From JBBRBB01 sp038206235 (GTDB taxonomy: Bacteria > Bacteroidota > Bacteroidia > Chitinophagales > Chitinophagaceae): DNA of 64,000 nucleotides. Below the pieces are notes generated by a model, which worked only from the letters and a program-made list of their open reading frames with translations, was not told the origin of the DNA and made no database searches. The position numbers and the translations under genes are program-made. The stretch lies in contig JBBRBB010000007.1 in NCBI GenBank assembly GCA_038206235.1, positions 90,430 through 154,429 of the forward strand. Direction: 5' to 3'. Positions 34,961 through 45,300 of the stretch are shown here, piece by piece (the first letter of the stretch is position 1; every line of letters begins with the position of its first letter).

Positions 34961-35051
34961 ATGAAAAAGCTCTTACATTTTTTAGGGAACGTATTATTTA
35001 AGCGTAAAGAATGGCGGCAAGACGAATACTTATCAATTCATAAAAGAATAA
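34961..35051 (+). pseudogene. Collapsed T9SS cargo gene: start codons fused to sorting-domain end
   Basis: An ATG with a signal-peptide-like start (MKKLLHFL) is followed within 25 bases by a different frame (34986-35051) that reads GTYYLSVKNGG and then KTNTYQFIKE and stop. That is the last 21 residues of a T9SS type A sorting domain, very like the GTYYLRIATDGKVNTQKFFKE ending of the next gene. The two frames are not in register, and a TAG precedes the GTYYL frame. The simplest reading is an internal deletion of nearly a whole cargo gene. A 35-residue frame crossing the same DNA is therefore not credited as a gene. Confidence 0.6.
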
Positions 35052-35077
35052 ATTTTCTAACTGTTTAAAGATGTTGT

Positions 35078-36871
35078 ATGAAAACAATTAATATTTTCTT
35101 TAGTCTATTATTCATTAATCAAATAAATATTGCCCAGCCAGGCACGCTTGATTCAAGCTTTGGGCGAAATGGTAAAGTACATTCAAATTTTCGGTTCAAT
35201 GTTTTTTGCAGCGCAGTTAAGATACAGCCCGATAAAAAAATAATTGTTGGCGGCACTCATCATTCAGGTTTGATAATAGCAAGATATAAGTCTGACGGCA
35301 GCGTTGATTCTTCTTTCGGAGGCAGAGGATTTGTAAAAAAATTTCTGCCTGATGCAACCTGCAGATCTATTTTATTAACGAACAATGGTAAAATAATCGC
35401 ATCGGGATCTTATAACAAGTCTATACTTTTAATTCAGTATTCAGCAGATGGCACTATTGATTCTTCCTTCGGAGTAAACGGGATTGTTATATCAAGTTTC
35501 GGTTATCAGGATTATGCTGGAGGTGCAGTACTGCAGCCCGATGGTAAAATTGTTGTTGGCGGTAATGAAACTCGCTATACTCCGGATTTAATGGTAGCCC
35601 GTTTTAATTCTAATGGCACGGTTGATTCTTCTTTTGGAACTAACGGAAAAACAACTTCAAACTATTATGATCAAGACGATAGGGGGAATAGTATATTATT
35701 ACAAAAGGATGGGAAGATAGTATTGGTAGGCAAAACTATAGATGATGAATGTGATACTTATTTATTGGCAAGATATGACTCAACGGGAAAAATAGATCTC
35801 TCCTTCGGAACAAATGGACTTACCACCACTCTCATAGGTGAATGTAACGAAAGTGGACAAGGCGGGGCTTTTCAAGCTGCCTTGCAGAATGATGGAAAAA
35901 TAGTTGCTCAGGGTCTCAGTTCTCCCGACCAGCTCTTTTACCAAGCCTCAATAGCCCGTTACAAGCATAATGGCTCGCTTGATTCTTCTTTCAATAACAC
36001 AGGCGCATTTTTTGTTAACGGTTCAGATTATTTTAACGCTATAGCCGTTCAACCGAACAATAAAATAATTACAGCGGGAGGAGGTATTGGCAAGAAAGGG
36101 AATAGCGACTTTTGCCTTTACCGTTATAAATACAACGGCACACTTGACAGCACTTTTGGAACAAATGGAAAAGCCTATAATGATTTTGGATTTGGAGAAA
36201 GTGTAGCAGCTTTGGCTATTCAAACAGATGGGAAAATAATAGCAGCCGGAACTTCTACTAACCATTCCACAAATGACAATCATTTCGTTCTTGCCCGATA
36301 CAATGGAGACCCTCTTTCCAGAATCACCCGCATAAAGAGATGGATAAAGCATCATATTCTTAACTGGCAAGATTTACAGGCATCAACAAACAACACAGTT
36401 TATTACAGCTTAGAGCGCAGTTATAATAGTAGCAGTGGCTTTACAGAAATTGCACACATCTCTGCAAGTGAAAATACAAAAAGAATAAGTCAAAATAATT
36501 ACAACTATCTCCTACCGCAAGCAACAATTGAGGAAACAACGAGAAACTATTACCGCATAAAAGCAGTAGACAAAGATGGCGTCGTTGCTTATTCAGATGT
36601 GATAGCCGACCAACAAACCAATCAACTTATCAACCAATCAACGATTCAACTTTATCCCAACCCTGTAAAAGATGTGTTGCATGTAAGTGGTTTAAGTGCA
36701 TCTTCTAATACTTCTCTTTCTATACTTAATGCACAGGGTAATGTATTAACAAGTGAGAATGTGAATGCTGATAGTTATGATTTGAATGTAAGTCAATTGA
36801 AACTGGGAACGTATTATTTAAGAATTGCAACAGATGGCAAAGTGAATACTCAAAAGTTTTTTAAAGAGTAA
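35078..36871 (+). CDS. Delta-60 repeat protein with T9SS type A sorting domain
   Basis: A 597-residue secreted protein. After a signal peptide (INIFFSLLFINQINIAQ) it contains about seven delta-60 repeats of the form G.(L/V)DSSFG..G....., which build a beta-propeller-like structure (about 20-410), a linker domain, and a C-terminal type A sorting domain from IQLYPNPVKDVLHVSGL to TQKFFKE. It is secreted and likely cell-surface anchored. A paralogue lies at 53627-55582. The linker TNQLINQSTIQ is coded by an AATCAACC micro-repeat. The collapsed gene just upstream probably was a related cargo gene. Confidence 0.93.
   Translation: MKTINIFFSLLFINQINIAQPGTLDSSFGRNGKVHSNFRFNVFCSAVKIQPDKKIIVGGTHHSGLIIARYKSDGSVDSSFGGRGFVKKFLPDATCRSILLTNNGKIIASGSYNKSILLIQYSADGTIDSSFGVNGIVISSFGYQDYAGGAVLQPDGKIVVGGNETRYTPDLMVARFNSNGTVDSSFGTNGKTTSNYYDQDDRGNSILLQKDGKIVLVGKTIDDECDTYLLARYDSTGKIDLSFGTNGLTTTLIGECNESGQGGAFQAALQNDGKIVAQGLSSPDQLFYQASIARYKHNGSLDSSFNNTGAFFVNGSDYFNAIAVQPNNKIITAGGGIGKKGNSDFCLYRYKYNGTLDSTFGTNGKAYNDFGFGESVAALAIQTDGKIIAAGTSTNHSTNDNHFVLARYNGDPLSRITRIKRWIKHHILNWQDLQASTNNTVYYSLERSYNSSSGFTEIAHISASENTKRISQNNYNYLLPQATIEETTRNYYRIKAVDKDGVVAYSDVIADQQTNQLINQSTIQLYPNPVKDVLHVSGLSASSNTSLSILNAQGNVLTSENVNADSYDLNVSQLKLGTYYLRIATDGKVNTQKFFKE
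36617..36651. repeat. AATCAACC micro-repeat inside T9SS gene
   Basis: Degenerate AACCAATCAAC units encode TNQLINQSTIQ just before the sorting domain. The same peptide type (NQSTNQPVNKSTIQ) is encoded in metG at 41811-41849. Confidence 0.75.
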
Positions 36872-36897
36872 TAAAGATTGATAAAAGTTTCAGACAG

Positions 36898-36928
36898 ATG
36901 TCCTGTATAGAAAATGCAGGACATCTTT
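36898..36928 (+). terminator. Terminator of delta-60 gene
   Basis: GATGTCCTG and CAGGACATC pair over a short loop, followed by TTTAATT. It lies 27 bases after the stop codon. Confidence 0.65.
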
Positions 36929-36988
36929 AATTCGGTAAATAATAATTCTACAATAAAACTTCATCGTAAGCTTCCCAATCCCTGCTTC

Positions 36989-37900
36989 TTACTGCCACTC
37001 AACTAAAGTTACTTTATTTTTTTCAACAGCAAGCTTGTGTCTTACTCCAATCTTCAATGCATAATTTCTATCCGTATGGCTCACAGGAAAATCGAAGCAA
37101 ACGGGATAATCATATTCTTTTACTTTATCAAAAATCATCTCATATATATTTTGCCCGAAAGGAATTACAGTATCCTTCATTTCAGTAAAGCCACCAATGA
37201 TCAACCCTGATAATAATTCTAATTTTCCTGAACGCTTTAATTGCATCATCATGCGGTCAATATGATATTTATACTCTCCCACATCTTCCAAAAAAAGAAT
37301 TTTATTTTTTGTATTGATGTCGCTCTTTGTTCCAATTACATGTACAAGCAATGAAAGATTACCGCCAATTAATCTTCCGCTTGCAGATCCAATTCTGTTT
37401 AATGGATGAGCTTCGCAAGAATAATTTAATTTCTTTCCGCTTAAAGCTTTGCGCAACGATTGTACATATTCATTTTCATTTCCGCCTTCATTAAATGCAG
37501 CCGCCATTGGCGCATGTAAGGAAGCAATTTTAAACTGTGAAAATAAATGTGCATGTAAGATGGTAACATCACTATACCCAATAATCCATTTTGGATTTTT
37601 TCTGAATCTTTTAAAATCAATGCGGTCAATAATTCTGCTAATGCCATAACCGCCACGGGCACAAAAAATGGCTTGAATAGTTTTATCATCAAGCATCATT
37701 TTTAAATCCTGAAGTCTCTGCTCATCAGTTCCTGAAAAATAATGATATTGATTTCCGGCAGTGATTCCCGTCTTTACTTTATAACCCCATTGTAGTAAAG
37801 TTTCTATACAAGTTTGCATTTTTTCAGCAGGCATATATCCCGACGGACAAATAAGTGCGATAGTATTTCCTTTTTTAAGATAAGGTGGAACTATAACCAT
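36989..37900 (-). CDS. LD-carboxypeptidase (S66 family)
   Basis: Cleaves the bond between the L- and D-amino acid in tetrapeptide stems during peptidoglycan recycling. The 303-residue protein has the S66 motifs: FCARGGYGISRI, the nucleophile Ser in WIIGYSDVTILHAHL (about residue 112), the Glu in ILFLEDVGEYKYHIDRM, and the His in FDFPVSHTDRNYALKIG. Length is normal. It has no signal peptide, so it is cytoplasmic. Confidence 0.92.
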   Translation of the reverse strand: MVIVPPYLKKGNTIALICPSGYMPAEKMQTCIETLLQWGYKVKTGITAGNQYHYFSGTDEQRLQDLKMMLDDKTIQAIFCARGGYGISRIIDRIDFKRFRKNPKWIIGYSDVTILHAHLFSQFKIASLHAPMAAAFNEGGNENEYVQSLRKALSGKKLNYSCEAHPLNRIGSASGRLIGGNLSLLVHVIGTKSDINTKNKILFLEDVGEYKYHIDRMMMQLKRSGKLELLSGLIIGGFTEMKDTVIPFGQNIYEMIFDKVKEYDYPVCFDFPVSHTDRNYALKIGVRHKLAVEKNKVTLVEWQ

Positions 37901-37961
37901 TTTGAATTAATTAAAAATATTGCAGAAAAAATATTAACTTTAATGTTCTAAACTACCTGCC

Positions 37962-39830
37962 ATGAAAAAAAATACTCAATTTTTTATTACGACTTTACTA
38001 ATGTTTGCTGCATCGGCAAACATATTGTTTGGTCAGGAAACTTCCAAAACCATAACCCCTGTAAAAAGTTTTGGTGAAATAAACTTTGCAACTCTTGCTG
38101 CCCAGGAATTACAGCATCCGCCCAAATTAATAAAGCAGCGAAACAATGAGCTTAAAGAAGAAAATCAAAAAGGCATACCAAAGAATCTTCCTGTTCCTCC
38201 CGATGCAAAAATTACCATGATTCATGAGCCTTTTGTTACAAACCTTTCACTTGATCAGCCACAGGCAAAATCACCTGCACCTGTAATATTTTTTAATGGG
38301 CTTCTTGATAATAACCAGGTAGTACCTCCTGATGTATTCGGCTCTGCCGGCCCAAATCATTTGATGGAGACTCTTAATTCGCAATACAGAATTTTTAGCA
38401 AAACAGGCTCAACTATCAGTACACTTAGCTTAAATGGTTTCTGGTCTGGCTTAACCAATGGCTCTCCATATTCAGATCCTCAAATTGTTTACGATGCAAC
38501 AACAAGCCGCTGGTTTACTTCCATTCTTGCCAGCTTAAATAATGGTCATTATGGAATTTTTGTAGCAGCATCTCAAACCAGTGACCCCACAGGTTCCTGG
38601 TATGAATATTCGGTTGATACAGGACCTTCTGCCACTCTTCCCGATTATCCGCTCATCGGCTACAATCAAAAATGGGTGGTAATAACTACTAATGATTTCA
38701 AGTCAGTTTTCGATCGTGTAAGAATCATCGTGTATAATAAAGCAAATTTAATAAGCGGCACACTTGGTACAGTGAATACTTTTTTTGACGGCAACGGTTT
38801 ATTCGGAATCACGCCCGCAGTTACTATGGATACAAATCAGCCAATAGAATACATGCTCAATAATTACAATGGCAATTCCGGCGGCAATGGATTTGTAAGA
38901 ATATGCACAATCACAGGCTCTGTAAACAGTCCTGTTTATACAGCCGGAGCTACCGTTGGCATAAATCAACCATGGACAGATACAGAAGTAGATGCACCAC
39001 AAAAGGGCACAGCCAACCTTATTGATGCGAATAGCACAAAAATGCGTACCGTAGTAATTCGTAACGGTTCTTTATGGGCAACAAGCACTGTGTTTTTACC
39101 TGCAAATATTCCAAACCGGGCTGCAGCGCAGTGGTGGCAGATTGACCCTGTTAAAGATTCGGTTATTCAATTTGGCCGCTTAGAAGATCCTACTGCAAAA
39201 TATATGGCCTCTTTTTCAAGCCTTGCTGTAACTGCCAATAGTGATGTATTAGTAGGCATTGCAGGCTTTGGTAATAATATTTATGCGAGTGCTGCGTATG
39301 CATATCGAAATCATTCTGATGCTCTCAACACTTTACGCTCTCCCTATGTCTATAAATTCGGGCTGGCAACTTATTACAAAACATTTGGCGGCAGCCGAAA
39401 CCGCTGGGGAGATTACACCAACACTTGCATAGACCCTGTTGACGGAAGCTTCTGGACTTTGCAGGAATTTGCAAATACACCCGCAAATAAATGGGGAACG
39501 GTTTGGGCTAATGTTGCAGTCGTTGCAGGTCCAAATGGGGAAACAATACTTGCAAATGCAGCAAAATTAATGGAGAACAAAACTGTATTCATTCAGCCTA
39601 ATCCCAATAAAGGAGCATTCAATGTGCTGTATAAGAGTTTGAAACAGGGGAAAGCAGATATATATGTGGTGAGCGTTGAAGGTTCAAATATTTATAAAAA
39701 CACACTCGATATATCTGAAGGAATTAATCAATTCAATATTGATTTAAAAGAGGCTAAAAATGGAACATATCTTCTACTGATCAAAAACGGGGATGAAACA
39801 AAGAGCGCTCAGTTAATAATTAATAATTAA
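37962..39830 (+). CDS. Large secreted protein with T9SS type A sorting domain
   Basis: A 622-residue protein with a signal peptide (FFITTLLMFAASANILFGQ), a long central region of unknown fold (about 90-520) with SDPQIVYDATTSRWFTSILA and NRWGDYTNTCIDPVDGSFWTLQEF that hint at a beta-propeller, and a type A sorting domain from IQPNPNKGAFNVLYKSL to the final IINN. It is likely exported by the type IX system and attached to the cell surface. No enzyme motif is apparent. A terminator follows at a short distance. Confidence 0.9.
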   Translation: MKKNTQFFITTLLMFAASANILFGQETSKTITPVKSFGEINFATLAAQELQHPPKLIKQRNNELKEENQKGIPKNLPVPPDAKITMIHEPFVTNLSLDQPQAKSPAPVIFFNGLLDNNQVVPPDVFGSAGPNHLMETLNSQYRIFSKTGSTISTLSLNGFWSGLTNGSPYSDPQIVYDATTSRWFTSILASLNNGHYGIFVAASQTSDPTGSWYEYSVDTGPSATLPDYPLIGYNQKWVVITTNDFKSVFDRVRIIVYNKANLISGTLGTVNTFFDGNGLFGITPAVTMDTNQPIEYMLNNYNGNSGGNGFVRICTITGSVNSPVYTAGATVGINQPWTDTEVDAPQKGTANLIDANSTKMRTVVIRNGSLWATSTVFLPANIPNRAAAQWWQIDPVKDSVIQFGRLEDPTAKYMASFSSLAVTANSDVLVGIAGFGNNIYASAAYAYRNHSDALNTLRSPYVYKFGLATYYKTFGGSRNRWGDYTNTCIDPVDGSFWTLQEFANTPANKWGTVWANVAVVAGPNGETILANAAKLMENKTVFIQPNPNKGAFNVLYKSLKQGKADIYVVSVEGSNIYKNTLDISEGINQFNIDLKEAKNGTYLLLIKNGDETKSAQLIINN

Positions 39831-39850
39831 TTCTTTTGCTTGCCTTTCAA

Positions 39851-39884
39851 AAGGTTGTTCGTTTTATACGGGCAACCTTTTTTT
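39851..39884 (+). terminator. Terminator between T9SS gene and metG
   Basis: AAGGTTGTTCG pairs with CGGGCAACCTT (two G-U pairs), followed by seven T residues. Confidence 0.7.
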
Positions 39885-39897
39885 GTGTTATTACCTG

Positions 39898-39929
39898 TTT
39901 ATTTTATTATTGCTCTTTGCCTATTTTTG
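39898..39929 (+). promoter_or_regulatory. Probable metG promoter
   Basis: TTTA, 20 bases, then TATTTTTG resemble the -33/-7 pattern TTTG-N19-TAnnTTTG with one mismatch. It sits inside the longest metG frame and so supports the downstream start. Confidence 0.4.
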
Positions 39930-39954
39930 CAAGCCTTGCTTAAAAACTATTAAG

Positions 39955-42162
39955 TTGATAAATACTGAAAACAATTCAGAGAAAGAACAAATTAAAAATC
40001 AGGCAGCGCCTTCCCGTTATCTTGTTACAGCCGCTCTGCCTTATGCAAATGGCCCGGTGCATATTGGTCATCTTGCAGGCTGCTACATTCCTGCAGACAT
40101 TTATGTAAGATATTTACGTGCACAAAAGAGAGATGTATTATTTGTGTGCGGCAGCGACGAGCATGGCGTGCCCATTACCATCCGTGCATTAAAAGAGGGT
40201 ATTAGCCCGCAGCAGATAGTAGATAAATATCATGCAATCATTAAAGAGAGCTTTGAGCAAATGGGAATTTCATTCGATATTTATTCACGCACATCAAATA
40301 AAATTCATCATGAAACGGCATCTGAATTTTTTCTGAAATTATATAATGATGGATTGTTTGAAGAAAAAGAAACAGAACAATTCTACGATGAAAAAGCAAA
40401 TATATTTTTAGCAGACAGGTACATCATTGGCACATGTCCTGTGTGCGGCAACACGAATGCTTATGGCGACCAGTGCGAAAGGTGCGGCTCATCATTAAGC
40501 CCTGAACAATTAATAAATCCGCGAAGTGCAATGAGTGATGCGGTGCCTGTAAAAAAGAAAACGACACATTGGTATTTTCCCCTGCAGAATTATGAAGCAT
40601 GGCTAAAAGAGTGGATACTGAATGAGCATACCGAATGGAAAAATAATGTTTATGGCCAATGCAAAAGCTGGCTGGATAACGGACTGCAGCCAAGAGCAAT
40701 GACAAGAGATGCCAATTGGGGAGTAAAAGTTCCCTTGCCAAATGCCGATGGAAAAGTTCTTTATGTTTGGTTCGATGCGCCAATCGGCTACATAAGTGCA
40801 ACGAAAGAGCTTACAGATAAATGGAAAGATTACTGGTGTAATGAAGAAACGAAGCTTGTACATTTTATAGGGAAAGACAACATTGTTTTTCATTGCATTA
40901 TTTTCCCGGCAATGCTTAAAGCGCATGGAAGCTTTGTTTTGCCCGACAATGTTCCTGCCAATGAATTTTTGAATATTGAAGGAGAAAAAGTTTCTACAAG
41001 CCGCAACTGGGCGGTATGGGTTGATGAATACATAAAAGATTTTCCGCACATGCAGGATGCTTTGCGGTATGTGCTATGCAGCAATGCTCCAGAAACAAAA
41101 GACAATGATTTTACATGGAAAGATTTCCAGGAGCATAACAACAGCGAGCTTGTAAACATTTTCGGAAATTTTGTAAACCGCAGTTTTGTGCTGATGCATA
41201 AATTATGCAAGGGCAAAGTTCCTCCGTATCACAACGATATTGCTGACGATAACGATAAAAAATTAATAGCAGATATTAAATCAGCAAAAGAAAAAGTTAC
41301 CAATTCAATTGAGCAATACAAGTTTCGTGAAGCACTCTTCGAAGTAATTGACCTTGCACGAAAGGGAAACAAATACCTTCAGGAAAAAGAACCGTGGAAA
41401 AAAGTTTCCGATTCACAGTTTCCAGTTTCCAGTGAGCAACCCAACAGGCAACAGGCAATTGGCAACCAAAAATTAATTGATAATTGTATTCATCTCTGTC
41501 TTCAGTTAACAGCCAACCTTGCAATTCTCATCAATCCTTTTCTTCCCTTTACTGCAAAGAAAATGCTGCAGATGATGAAGGTGGTTGATAAAATTCTCGA
41601 TTGGAAAAATGCAGGAAGCATAAAGCTATTGAGTATAGGATATAGTTTAAGAGCGCCGGAATTATTATTTAGAAAAGTAGAAGATGAAGAAATAAAAAAG
41701 CAGGTTGAAAAACTAAAAAGCGGATTAATCAAATCGGAAACCGGAAATCTCCCGCCTTTGGCGGAACAGGAAAAATCAGGAATTATGGAAGAAACAATAT
41801 TATTAAATCAATCAACAAATCAACCAGTCAACAAATCAACAATTCAATACGATGACTTTGCAAAGCTTGATTTGCGTGCAGGCACAATCGTGTCTGCAGA
41901 AAAAATAGAAAAAGCAGATAAATTATTAAAGCTTGAAATCAATTTAGGATTTGAAACAAGAACAATTGTTTCAGGAATTGCACAGCATTTTAAGCCCGAA
42001 GATATTGTTGGCAAACAGGTGATAGTGGTTGCTAATCTTGCGCCCCGTAAAATGCGCGGCATAGAAAGCAATGGAATGATATTAATGGCTGAAGATAAAA
42101 ATGGGAAATTATATTTTATAAATCCTGATGAAAAAATTGAGGAAGGAAGTATAGTGAGTTAA
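39955..42162 (+). CDS. metG: Methionyl-tRNA synthetase
   Basis: Charges tRNA-Met. The protein of about 735 residues has HIGH as ANGPVHIGHLAG, four zinc-ligand Cys in CPVCGNTNAYGDQCERCG, the KMSKS equivalent GEKVSTSRNWAVW, an anticodon-binding helical domain and a C-terminal tRNA-binding OB domain (FAKLDLRAGTIVSAEKIEK to the end). The linker between catalytic and OB domains and the anticodon domain carry repeat-derived insertions (FPVSSEQPNRQQAIGNQ; TGNLPPLAEQEKSG; NQSTNQPVNKSTIQ). No ATG fits. I choose TTG at the INTENNSEKE start, because a promoter-like sequence overlaps the longer N-terminus; an upstream TTG lies in the preceding terminator. Confidence 0.93.
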   Translation: MINTENNSEKEQIKNQAAPSRYLVTAALPYANGPVHIGHLAGCYIPADIYVRYLRAQKRDVLFVCGSDEHGVPITIRALKEGISPQQIVDKYHAIIKESFEQMGISFDIYSRTSNKIHHETASEFFLKLYNDGLFEEKETEQFYDEKANIFLADRYIIGTCPVCGNTNAYGDQCERCGSSLSPEQLINPRSAMSDAVPVKKKTTHWYFPLQNYEAWLKEWILNEHTEWKNNVYGQCKSWLDNGLQPRAMTRDANWGVKVPLPNADGKVLYVWFDAPIGYISATKELTDKWKDYWCNEETKLVHFIGKDNIVFHCIIFPAMLKAHGSFVLPDNVPANEFLNIEGEKVSTSRNWAVWVDEYIKDFPHMQDALRYVLCSNAPETKDNDFTWKDFQEHNNSELVNIFGNFVNRSFVLMHKLCKGKVPPYHNDIADDNDKKLIADIKSAKEKVTNSIEQYKFREALFEVIDLARKGNKYLQEKEPWKKVSDSQFPVSSEQPNRQQAIGNQKLIDNCIHLCLQLTANLAILINPFLPFTAKKMLQMMKVVDKILDWKNAGSIKLLSIGYSLRAPELLFRKVEDEEIKKQVEKLKSGLIKSETGNLPPLAEQEKSGIMEETILLNQSTNQPVNKSTIQYDDFAKLDLRAGTIVSAEKIEKADKLLKLEINLGFETRTIVSGIAQHFKPEDIVGKQVIVVANLAPRKMRGIESNGMILMAEDKNGKLYFINPDEKIEEGSIVS
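41411..41470. repeat. Repeat-derived insertion in metG (AACAGGCAA type)
   Basis: CAGTTTCCAGTTTCCAG and CAACAGGCAACAGGCAATTGG encode the non-conserved FPVSSEQPNRQQAIGNQ loop; it is related to the GGCAATA micro-repeat family. Confidence 0.55.
41751..41764. repeat. CCCGCCTTTGGCGG palindrome in metG
   Basis: Encodes part of NLPPLAEQEK in the linker. Same family as the palindromes at 8950 and 9116. Confidence 0.7.
41811..41849. repeat. AATCAACAAATCAACC micro-repeat in metG
   Basis: Tandem units of AATCAAC/ACAAATC encode NQSTNQPVNKSTIQ before the OB domain; nearly the same peptide is found in the delta-60 gene. Confidence 0.75.
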
Positions 42163-42399
42163 AAGCCTTTACGGAGATTACTTTTAAATTAATTGTCTTT
42201 TTACTTTCGCTTTTGCAGTTGTATCCATCGTTCACTTTTACCCTGCATTTGAGATACTTCCTTGTTGCTTCCTGTTATTGTCAATGCGATTTTAGCAGTA
42301 AGAGATTTGATAATCATATTAATCATGATAATCATCCAAACTTTTTGAAAATTGATAATTCAATTGTTCTGGAAGTGCTGATTTTGTTGAATATACTTT

Positions 42400-45300
42400 T
42401 TACCTCACTCCCACCCTCCCCACTACCTCATCCAGCTCCTTCTTCGTTTCACTATCACTGCCGTAATGAAAGGTTGAGGCAAGATGCTTCCACTCTTCCT
42501 GCGTTAATTTAAATACATCGAATGCAATTAGTTTTTCAAGAGCTGCCCGGGCTTCTATCACATTCATACTTTCATCGATCTTTATTTTTAATTGTGTTTG
42601 CAAACCTTCAAACAACTCCATTTTATTCTTGTGCTGAAACACTGTATATGCAAGATTTGTTATTTGTTTCTTGATTTTTGTTGTTTGTTGCGGAATGGGT
42701 AATTCATAAATAAAATTCATGGTAAGGTTTGCCGAAATTTTATTGCGCATGTAGTAATTGAGCACAAGCGAATTCATCAATGCCATTAAATAAAAAACAT
42801 CTTCATAAGGCAATGTTTCAGTTCGTATTTTCTCACCATCAATAATAAACTTTTTCGGAACAAGATAATTCATGCTGTGCCCAATTACCACTCTTTGCGG
42901 AACAATAGAACACATCATTGTTCGCTCATCTGTTGAACGCCCGATTGCTCTGTATGCAAGACGGTAATAATAGAAGTCGGGCTTCAGATTGTTTTCGATA
43001 TATAATTTTTCCGCATCGCTCCGCTTCAGCTTATATTCATTTTTTATTCTTGAAATATCTCTTCCGCTTAATTCCTTACATGCTGCATCTTCATTAACCC
43101 AATATCTTGGAGTGCTGAACTGCGAATGAAACTGGTGAATCATTTTACCCTCATACAATGGAATTAATTTTTCTTTCTCATCAATATCGTTTTCAGCAAT
43201 AAACAAATCGCTGTTATTAGTCATGTGCAGTTCGCTTCGCCACTCAAAATTCAAATCGTTCATCAGCCTGTATGTGCTGCGTATCTTGGTGCACAGCTCG
43301 TAATCTGTTTGGCTGCGAAACTCCATGATGCTTAGATTCTGCGGCGAAAATCTTTTTATCATCTCTGTGTTGTATGCAACCGGCGCTTTCTCTTTTAATT
43401 CAGCAGGATGCAGCATATAAAATTTTGCATTGAATGTGGTAAAGGGCATCGGCTGCTTTTGAATAAAGAGCACAGAAAATTTAAAGCGGCTGTCAATATC
43501 AGGAAATAAATGAATGGTTTGTTTTTTGCCGTTAGTTGTTTCTTCATAACCTCTGTTCTCGAATGATGAAAGTTCGAGCAGGTTGCAATCTTCCAAAATC
43601 ATTTTGCGCAAATCGCTTCCTCCATAATCCGTTTGAATTCCCGAAGGAATTAAAATATCGAGATAACCATCTGTGCGAATTAATTCAAGATTGCGCTCCG
43701 TAAGCAGCTTATATAAATTCGGGTCGCCGCTGCCCTGGTATTGATAACGCTGAGAAAGAAATTCGCTGTAGCTTCTGTAAAACTCAACATATTTATTCCA
43801 TTCATTTTTGAAAGCTTCATTTATTTTTAATTCTTCTGCAAACCATTTTTTAAAATCAAGAACATCCATCGCTCCTTTGCCAACCTTCGCAAACTCTTTG
43901 CTGATGGGTTTTACAGCCTCCCAGGGCGGATTGCTGATGATGCCGTGAAAGCCTCGCTGCTCCGGCGGCAAAACATTTCCGCTATTATCAAAAAATAAAA
44001 AATAAAATTCAAGCACAGCAAGAACGGGCTTGCGCAAGGGAAGATTTTCTTCAAGCTGTTCACGTATTGTTTGTTTAATCTCTTTTATTTTATCAAGCAC
44101 TTGCGGCTGCGATGGATTTGCAATGTATTCATTGCGCACAATTTGCAGAGCAGCAATTTCATTACGATAATTTGCAGAGAGAAATTCAAGGGATTCGTTT
44201 ATAGTGAGGTCATATAAGGTATCGCCATTAATAAAATTGATTGCAAGATTTGGTAAAATATGATTTACTTCTTTTGGCAGCTTGCGGAAATTAAAAACAG
44301 GCGGCTCCAGCTTCACCGCCTCTTTCCACATATTTGTTTTAGCAGTTTCAATGGCACGCTCATCAATATCAACCGCATAAATATGGTGCAGTATTATGGA
44401 TGAAATAAGCTTACGCCGGTCATGAAAATTACATTTTTTGCGAAACAATCTTCCGTCTTCAATAAACTTAGGACGGTCTTCAAATATTAATTGCCCGTTT
44501 ACAGAGTCGCTGTGCTGCTCATAATAAGAAGTTTTCTTCATGAGGAGATAATAGCAGCCATAAATATTGCGCAATACTTTAATCAGAAAGCTGCCGCTGC
44601 CGCTGCATGTATCGGCAATTTTAATTTGCTGCATTTCAGTAAAAAATTTCCATGCACTATCAAAATCATTTTTATCAATACATGCAATAATGGAATCGTA
44701 CAACGGCTTGAAGAGTGCATCAACCAAACGCTGCGCCATGTATTCTGTAATGGCTTTGGGTGTGTAATAAATGCCTTCATCTTTGCGGCTCTCTGCTAAA
44801 AAAGTTTCATAAGCTTTTCCAAAAACATCCTCATCAATCTGGCGGTAATTGTAGTGAATCATGCCCTTGCCGAAAGTGTAATTCCACATGCCAAGACCAA
44901 GAACAGATTCAAACTTTATGCGAAAGTTGTCGAGGTTTTCAGGTTGCCGCTGAATGTAGTCCCAGATTTTTGTGTAAAACAATTCTGTATCGTAATACAC
45001 ATAAAACCATTCTTCCAAATCGTCGAAGAATTCCTTAAATACTTTTTCTTCACCCTTAGTTTCCCATTTATTCCTTTTTTCAAAATAGAGCTCTTCCAAA
45101 AAGCGAAATGGGATAAGACCATAATCTTCCAGTGTTTTTATAAAGATGATTTTGTTGAGCAGCAAAACGATTGCTTCTTCTTTGGATAACCTCACCCCTC
45201 GCCCCTCTCCAAAGGAGAGGAGGACGGAAGAAAATTCAACCTGCTGCAATTCGATATACCATTTTTTCAAATTGCCGAAGAATTCTTTTTCCAGCTCCAC

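Noticed and set aside
34961..35068. 35-codon frame MKKLLHFLGNVLF...
   Set aside because: It reads the collapsed T9SS tail out of frame; the GTYYLSV frame is the meaningful one.
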